Shown in pieces: positions 14,379 through 18,148 of a DNA stretch of 18,148 bases (positions are counted from its first letter, which is position 1; each line of letters starts with the position of its first letter). The stretch is from the NCBI GenBank assembly GCA_017509065.1, contig JAFWQM010000108.1, positions 1-18,148 on the forward strand, written 5' to 3'. Origin of the DNA: Clostridia bacterium. GTDB lineage: Bacteria > Bacillota_A > Clostridia > Christensenellales > Aristaeellaceae. Under the pieces are notes generated by a model. The model did not search any database. It was not told the DNA's origin and worked only from the letters and a program-made list of their open reading frames with translations. The position numbers and the translations under genes are program-made.

Positions 14379-15614
14379 TCATTCTCCCAAATATTGGTTG
14401 GCAAAACGGACGCAGGCGGCCACGTATTCCTCCGTCGTGATTTGTCCGTCCCTTAACTGCCACCAATAACGCACCGACACGGCGTGCTGCAGCTCGTTGT
14501 AGGGGTTGAGCCGGGAATGCTCCAGACCGTAAATCCACAGATCGGTCTTTTCAGCGGTTTCCGCTGTCATGTTTTCTTTGATGGCTGACAAATAGGCCGC
14601 GTCTTTGTACAGGGGGCCTCCGTTGCACAGCGCGTCAATATCTCCCGTTTTTCCGGCGTCCATATAGTATTGGAGCCACTGAACGGCCAGATCCTTATGT
14701 TCGGAAGCTATGGGGATCACTAATTCAAAGCCGGTGACCAGGGAAGGAAGCAGCCGCTCGCTCCGCGGCAGCAGCCGGACGCCGTACCGCGTCCAGTTAT
14801 TCTCGCCGCCTTCCAGAAACGCGGTAATACCGCTGGAGGAAAAGCTGTTCTCCATGCAAATCATCAGCGTATCGGATTCTTTATGGATCCCGCCTTGTTT
14901 TTTGTCGGTCATGTAATCCCAAATCAGGCCCCGGTCAAACAGGCTCTTCCATTTTTCCATCATCTGATAAAATATACCATCGTCAAACGCGTGGCTTTTA
15001 TCGACATAATCCACCGTGTTGGCCGCGTACTGCGCGGCGATGTTGCTTATGCTTTGATCCATGAGCAGCGCGTACCGCGTTTGATGCGCGCTGTTGTATT
15101 CTTCCAATTCCTGGACGAGCGACCAGAAATCATCCCATGTCCAATGAATATCCGGCAAAGGCAGGCCGGTTTTTTCAAACAGCGCTTTATTCAAAAAAAA
15201 CAGTGATTGATTGGGACAACTGGGAACGCCATACCAAAGATCGCCCACCGTATAGTTTTTCCAAACTTCAAACTGTTCGTTCCGGCACCTGACCAGCGCG
15301 GGATAACCGGCAAGGTTTTCCAGCGCGCCTTCCATGGCCGCGTACATGCCTTTGATCCCGTCCCATTCACGAAAACAGACGATATCCATTTCATTATCCA
15401 TGGATAAAAAATGGGTGGTCAACGCGTGCCTGTCTTCCATTTCCCTGTATTCGATCACAAGCCCCGGATGGGCCTCCTTCATTTTTTCGTCGGCAGCTTC
15501 GCTCCGCGAATCCTGAAACAGGTTCATGATGATCAGCTTTTCTTCAGCAAATGCCTGGGCGAAAGAAAACAGTGTGAGCACGGCGAAAATAATCAACAGG
15601 AATGCTTTTTTCAT
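14379..15614 (-). CDS. Sugar-type extracellular solute-binding protein without lipobox
   Basis: The 411-residue protein is a family 1 (CUT1) substrate-binding protein by size, context and pattern: a secreted start, then a mature region resembling carbohydrate binding proteins (FLNKALFEKTGLPLPDIHWTWDDFW near the hinge, and a C-terminal helix-rich half). The signal peptide (1-23, AFA before EE) has no cysteine at the cleavage site, so unlike most Gram-positive binding proteins it is not predicted to be lipid-anchored. Several tryptophans suggest a sugar-stacking site. GAGGGGG precedes ATG 15614. It starts 12 bases after the anti-sigma-like gene and lies three bases before the first permease. 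Ligand unknown. Confidence 0.88.
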   Translation of the reverse strand: MKKAFLLIIFAVLTLFSFAQAFAEEKLIIMNLFQDSRSEAADEKMKEAHPGLVIEYREMEDRHALTTHFLSMDNEMDIVCFREWDGIKGMYAAMEGALENLAGYPALVRCRNEQFEVWKNYTVGDLWYGVPSCPNQSLFFLNKALFEKTGLPLPDIHWTWDDFWSLVQELEEYNSAHQTRYALLMDQSISNIAAQYAANTVDYVDKSHAFDDGIFYQMMEKWKSLFDRGLIWDYMTDKKQGGIHKESDTLMICMENSFSSSGITAFLEGGENNWTRYGVRLLPRSERLLPSLVTGFELVIPIASEHKDLAVQWLQYYMDAGKTGDIDALCNGGPLYKDAAYLSAIKENMTAETAEKTDLWIYGLEHSRLNPYNELQHAVSVRYWWQLRDGQITTEEYVAACVRFANQYLGE

Positions 15615-15626
15615 CTTTCTTCCCCC

Positions 15627-16253
15627 TCAATAAATACTCTTGTGTTCGTACTGTTCCAGCGCTTTTTGGTAACCGGTGTTTTCGGCTGCATGCTCCTTCC
15701 AATACGCCGCGCAGGGACAGGACGTGCCGGCGCCGCAGTTTTGATGCACGACGGCGTGAAGGTGCCTGTCCGACAAAACGTACACGTTGCCGCATTTTGT
15801 GCAGAAACGGCAGGTGCTGGCATATACCGAATAGAAGCCGCAGGGAAGGCCGTCCGCCTGATGATACTGAATTTCCGACTGCTGATTGATGTCTTTTGTG
15901 TATCCATCCGCGAAACAGCACTCCAGCCAAAGCGTTACCCTGTCGCATCTGGGACAATATTCCTGCCATTCTTCCGGTATAAACATCGTTTTCTCCGCTT
16001 CCGTGGAGGCAAAATAGGCGGCAGTCTCGTTCAAAAGAACGTCCTCCGGCGCGGGCCAATGCCATGCAATCACGCACAGCGCCGCAGCGGCCGCGCACAG
16101 CGCCGCGGCCCGGCGCGCCTTGCTTTTCCGCTTTTTCTTCGCCCGGATTTCCCCGGCTATGATTCTTTTAGCCAGATTTTGATCACTCCGCAGAAAAGAG
16201 AGCGCTTCCGTTACGGATTTCCTGACAAGGGCTTTGTCCTGTTCATCATTCAT
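15627..16253 (-). CDS. Anti-sigma-like single-pass membrane protein with Cys-rich outer domain
   Basis: The 208-residue protein probably holds the adjacent ECF sigma factor inactive and releases it on an external signal. Residues 1-38 form a short helical cytoplasmic region (ALSFLRSDQNLAKRII), followed by a very basic stretch (39-48). One membrane helix spans about 49-66, giving an N-in/C-out topology by the positive-inside rule. The outer domain holds 11 cysteines: 100, 103, 112, 113, 138, 148, 151, 154, 173, 179 and 181, plus clustered histidines at 164, 166 and 170. CPRC, CRFCTKC and CPC resemble metal-binding knuckles or redox pairs. It lacks the HxxxCxxC zinc anti-sigma motif. Its ATG overlaps the sigma stop by eight bases with AAGGGAG inside the sigma gene. 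The anti-sigma role is inferred from topology and position. Confidence 0.7.
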   Translation of the reverse strand: MNDEQDKALVRKSVTEALSFLRSDQNLAKRIIAGEIRAKKKRKSKARRAAALCAAAAALCVIAWHWPAPEDVLLNETAAYFASTEAEKTMFIPEEWQEYCPRCDRVTLWLECCFADGYTKDINQQSEIQYHQADGLPCGFYSVYASTCRFCTKCGNVYVLSDRHLHAVVHQNCGAGTSCPCAAYWKEHAAENTGYQKALEQYEHKSIY

Positions 16254-16704
16254 GAAAATAAACTCCCTTCAACGCTGCGCGCAGCTTTTCTCTGGCCCTG
16301 ATCAGCCGTGCCGATACGGAGGATTGAGAAATACCCAGCGCCTCCGCGATTTCGTTGACCGTCATATCCTGATAGTAGTACAGCAGCACGGTTTCCTTGA
16401 GCTTTGGCGGGAGCCGGGCGATTTCCACGCTGACGGCGATACTTTCTTCCGACACATCTGGCCCGTGGGAGACGGCCCATTCCGGCATTTCATTCCATCG
16501 AACGCGCCGGAACCAAAATGTCCTGCGGTAGTCTTTGCAGGTATTGATGGCAATGCGGGTCAGCCAGGTTTTGGGGCTGCATTCTTCCCGATATTGAGGA
16601 AGCGCCCGATACGCTTTCAGAAAGGTTTCCTGCACCGCATCCTCCGCCAGTCCCTGATCCTGCAAATACAGAAAGCACACCCGAAGCAAATCCTCCTGGT
16701 ACAT
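16246..16704 (-). CDS. ECF-type RNA polymerase sigma factor, 5' end interrupted by TAG
   Basis: Sigma-70 family factor of the ECF group. Region 2 is seen in DLLRVCFLYLQDQGLAEDAVQETFLKAY and region 4 is a C-terminal helix-turn-helix (ETVLLYYYQDMTVNEIAEALGISQSSVSARLIRAREKL). From ATG 16704 the product is 152 residues, short for the family. The same frame continues upstream through RFTELAE, a TAG at 16726-16728, and MLDFSPAA back to an ATG at 16752 that has a strong AAGGGGG site. From there the protein would be 168 residues, the normal length. The ATG at 16704 has no good ribosome binding site. So either the gene carries an amber mutation at codon 9 and is weakly restarted internally, or the base is a sequence error. 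It overlaps the anti-sigma-like gene by eight bases. A weak sigma-A-like promoter may lie near 16820-16850; no convincing ECF autoregulatory promoter was seen. Confidence 0.85.
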   Translation of the reverse strand: MYQEDLLRVCFLYLQDQGLAEDAVQETFLKAYRALPQYREECSPKTWLTRIAINTCKDYRRTFWFRRVRWNEMPEWAVSHGPDVSEESIAVSVEIARLPPKLKETVLLYYYQDMTVNEIAEALGISQSSVSARLIRAREKLRAALKGVYFHE

Positions 16705-16725
16705 TTCCGCCAGTTCAGTGAACCG

Positions 16726-16752
16726 CTAGGCCGCTGGGCTGAAATCCAGCAT
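16726..16752 (-). other. Probable original start region of the sigma gene, with in-frame TAG
   Basis: Minus strand: ATG at 16752, eight sense codons (MLDFSPAA), then TAG at 16728-16726, then R-F-T-E-L-A-E in frame with the sigma ORF. AAGGGGGCAGG lies just upstream of the ATG, the best ribosome binding site in the area. TAG is used as the terminal stop of the methyltransferase gene (1893) and the lamin-tail gene (17562), so it should be read as stop here too. Confidence 0.75.
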
Positions 16753-16870
16753 GGTCCTGCCCCCTTTCCTGTATTAGACGAAGGAGAACGAAGAAAATAC
16801 CGGGTTATTGTGAAAGAAATATGAAGCGGATGATCGATTGCCGCAAGGACACGGATAAAGATAGAATAAA

Positions 16871-16906
16871 GCGTGGAAGTCTGCTGATCCAGCAGCGCTT
16901 CCACGC
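16871..16906 (-). terminator. Terminator hairpin after the Cys/Pro-rich gene
   Basis: GCGTGGAAG (16871-16879) pairs with CTTCCACGC (16898-16906), and inside it CTGCTG (16881-16886) pairs with CAGCAG (16890-16895) around a 3-base loop, giving 15 pairs with a small internal bulge. On the minus strand it begins five bases after the TGA at 16912 and is followed by TTTATTCTAT. It separates that gene from the sigma operon. Confidence 0.75.
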
Positions 16907-16911
16907 CGTTT

Positions 16912-17526
16912 TCAATTATAGGGATCGTACATGGGCTGGGGATACCAGGGCCTGCCGGGGGGACAGGGCGGCGGCGCGTCCGGGCGGCCCATGACGCAGG
17001 GAGCTAAGATATAACCCTCGATCAGCACATCCAGGGGCACTTCGCAGCGGCAGTCACAGCCGCAGGGATTGGCTCGGCCCGCCAGCCGTACGGCGGCCTG
17101 CACATAGGGCTGGCCCCGCCAGCAGCTGTCCGGTGCGCATTGAACGCGCAGGGGCAGGTTTTCTTCGATTTCGTCGGTCAGGCAATAGGTACAGCCCTGG
17201 GCGTCCCGCACCTGAAACTGTACGGGAATGGACACCCGGAGCAGCATGCCCCGGGGATCGCGGCAGGGGGCTTCCTCCCAGCGCGGCGGACCGCAGAGGG
17301 CCGCGTCAGTAACAGTAAAGGGCGCCTGTGCCTGCTGGGGCAAAGCCTCCAAGCACAGGGAATGGCATACGCGGCGGCGCAGAGTGCCCGCCGCGAAAAC
17401 GCGCTGCATCAGGTAGCCGCCCCAGGTGGGCGGGGCAGGCGGCGGCATGCGGCCCCAGGGTTCCTCCTCGCGGGGAGGTGGAGGACGGCGGCATCCGCAG
17501 GGGGAGGGGCGCAAAGGATTCTTCAT
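16912..17526 (-). CDS. Cysteine- and proline-rich protein of unknown function
   Basis: I do not recognise this 204-residue protein. It has about 16 cysteines and very many prolines, concentrated at both ends: the start reads NPLRPSPCGCRRPPPP, and the end has PPPCPPGRPWYPQPMYDPYN. The middle (about 45-180) looks like a folded beta-rich domain, with LCLEALPQQAQAPFTV, then LLRVSIPVQFQVRDAQG, then CGCDCRCEVPLDVLIEGYI. There is no signal peptide or membrane segment. Low-complexity Cys/Pro ends and cross-linkable cysteines recall structural coat-type proteins of spore formers, but that is speculation. GGGAGG precedes ATG 17526. It lies 35 bases after the lamin-tail gene and has its own terminator, so it is probably last in a unit that begins off the right edge. 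Confidence 0.65.
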   Translation of the reverse strand: MKNPLRPSPCGCRRPPPPREEEPWGRMPPPAPPTWGGYLMQRVFAAGTLRRRVCHSLCLEALPQQAQAPFTVTDAALCGPPRWEEAPCRDPRGMLLRVSIPVQFQVRDAQGCTYCLTDEIEENLPLRVQCAPDSCWRGQPYVQAAVRLAGRANPCGCDCRCEVPLDVLIEGYILAPCVMGRPDAPPPCPPGRPWYPQPMYDPYN

Positions 17527-17561
17527 GAATGGAACCTCCCTTCCAAGGGGTATATTCCATT

Positions 17562-18148
17562 CTATTCAGTGAATCCGTTATCGGTGCAGGCCAGCACCCG
17601 CCCGTAAGCGTCGTAGAGCACGGCTCGGTCCAGGCTCTTTTTGTGCCAGAGCCGTTTTTCATCCAAATAAATATCGGCGCTGCCCTTTGTCGCCTTGGTG
17701 CCGATCACGATCTGCCCGCCCGGCGCGACGGTGGTATCCGGCAAAGCCATCAGCTCGTTGCCTTTGGTGGAATAAAAGCAGCAGCCCGCAAGGTTCAAGG
17801 TTTCGCTGCCCTGACTGTAGATGGTCAGGGTGTCCTGGCTCACGTCGATGGACAGGGAAATCTTTTCCGCCCGCTTGGGCGCGCCGTCCCATTCCACATC
17901 CGATACCAGGGGCTTCTGGCCCTTTTTCAGGGTGATCAGCAGCGCGTCGTGAAAATCCTGGGAAATATAGACGGAGCATCCCACTTCCGCCAAGCGTTTC
18001 AGGGTGGAGGCGGCGGGAGTCCCGGTTCCACTCCTGCAACGGAGAGATACCGCCCTGGGGCACTTCCCATCCCTGGCTGCGGTAGTATTCCGCCAACCCG
18101 CCATGGGGCCTGTTGTGGTAGTATTCGTCTACCCACAGATGCCACATG
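17562..18148 (-). CDS. C-terminal part of a lamin-tail-domain protein, frameshifted, runs off the edge
   Basis: Only the 3' part is in the window. From the right edge the frame reads WHLWVDEYYHNRPHGG...GGISPLQEWN, then is lost near 18021-18025 (a CCGGG stretch). It continues one base on as GTPAASTLKRLAEVGCSVYIS...; removing one base joins them. From about 17900 to the end the protein resembles a lamin-tail domain: DTLTIYSQGSETLNLAGCCFYS, then an APGGQIVIG turn, then WHKKSLDRAVLYDAYGRVLA. The TLKRLAEVGCSVYIS block resembles the last helix/strand of ComEC-like metallo-beta-lactamase domains, which in some Clostridia precede a lamin tail; this is a tentative reading. It ends in TAG. It may be a pseudogene or contain a sequencing indel. 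Confidence 0.55.

Noticed and set aside
16726..16728. Recoding of TAG as an amino acid (for example pyrrolysine) in the sigma gene
   Set aside because: Two other genes in the window end naturally in TAG, and no recoding element or pyl gene is visible; nonsense mutation or error is simpler.
16800..16860. ECF-type autoregulatory promoter upstream of the sigma gene
   Set aside because: AACC-like and CGTC-like elements occur but not at the usual 15-17 base spacing, and only weak sigma-A-like boxes are present.

Overview
The window looks like chromosomal DNA of a low-profile anaerobic Firmicute, probably a gut or rumen member of the Clostridia. The clues are moderately GC-rich coding sequence, strong AGGAGG-type ribosome binding sites, an anaerobe-type rubrerythrin with its rubredoxin domain at the N-terminus, a sugar ABC importer without its own ATPase, and an ECF sigma/membrane anti-sigma pair. 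Christensenellales-like bacteria would fit, but that placement is inference. I see no rRNA, tRNA, CRISPR array, insertion sequence or phage gene.

Layout, left to right. Nearly all genes are on the minus strand, so transcription runs leftward. Positions 1-218 hold an outward promoter at the left edge and an intrinsic terminator. Positions 219-1776 hold an unknown secreted protein broken by a frameshift, a short fossil of a second rubrerythrin gene, and an intact rubrerythrin. Positions 1893-4648 form an operon of a small P-loop protein, threonine synthase and an rRNA/tRNA methyltransferase, from a clear promoter at 4683-4711. Positions 4731-5723 hold an aldo/keto reductase with its own promoter. 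Positions 5841-10729 look like one transcription unit: promoter, CAT/condensation-like acyltransferase, zinc-ribbon membrane protein, asd, dapA, dapB, terminator. This joins a putative acyl transfer pair to the aspartate-to-dihydrodipicolinate branch that supplies lysine and cell-wall diaminopimelate.

Positions 10801-12727 carry the only plus-strand genes: two tandem secreted NlpC/P60-like proteins that are clear paralogues, separated by a strong hairpin. Positions 12736-16752 form a leftward operon of ECF sigma factor, single-pass anti-sigma-like protein with a cysteine-rich outer domain, sugar-type solute-binding protein and two permeases. Start/stop overlaps or gaps of 3-12 bases tie these together, so this is probably a sensing-plus-uptake module. 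Its sigma gene has an in-frame TAG at codon 9 of the expected reading frame. Positions 16912-18148 hold a cysteine/proline-rich protein of unknown role and, running off the right edge, the C-terminal part of a protein with a lamin-tail-like domain, also frameshifted.

Three separate reading-frame lesions occur in 18 kb: an A7 run in the secreted protein, a TAG in the sigma factor and an indel in the lamin-tail gene. They could be real decay or consensus errors in the assembly, and reads should be checked before building on any of them. The most promising material is the sigma/Cys-rich anti-sigma/transporter operon, the paired NlpC/P60-like proteins, and the acyltransferase pair leading the lysine operon.
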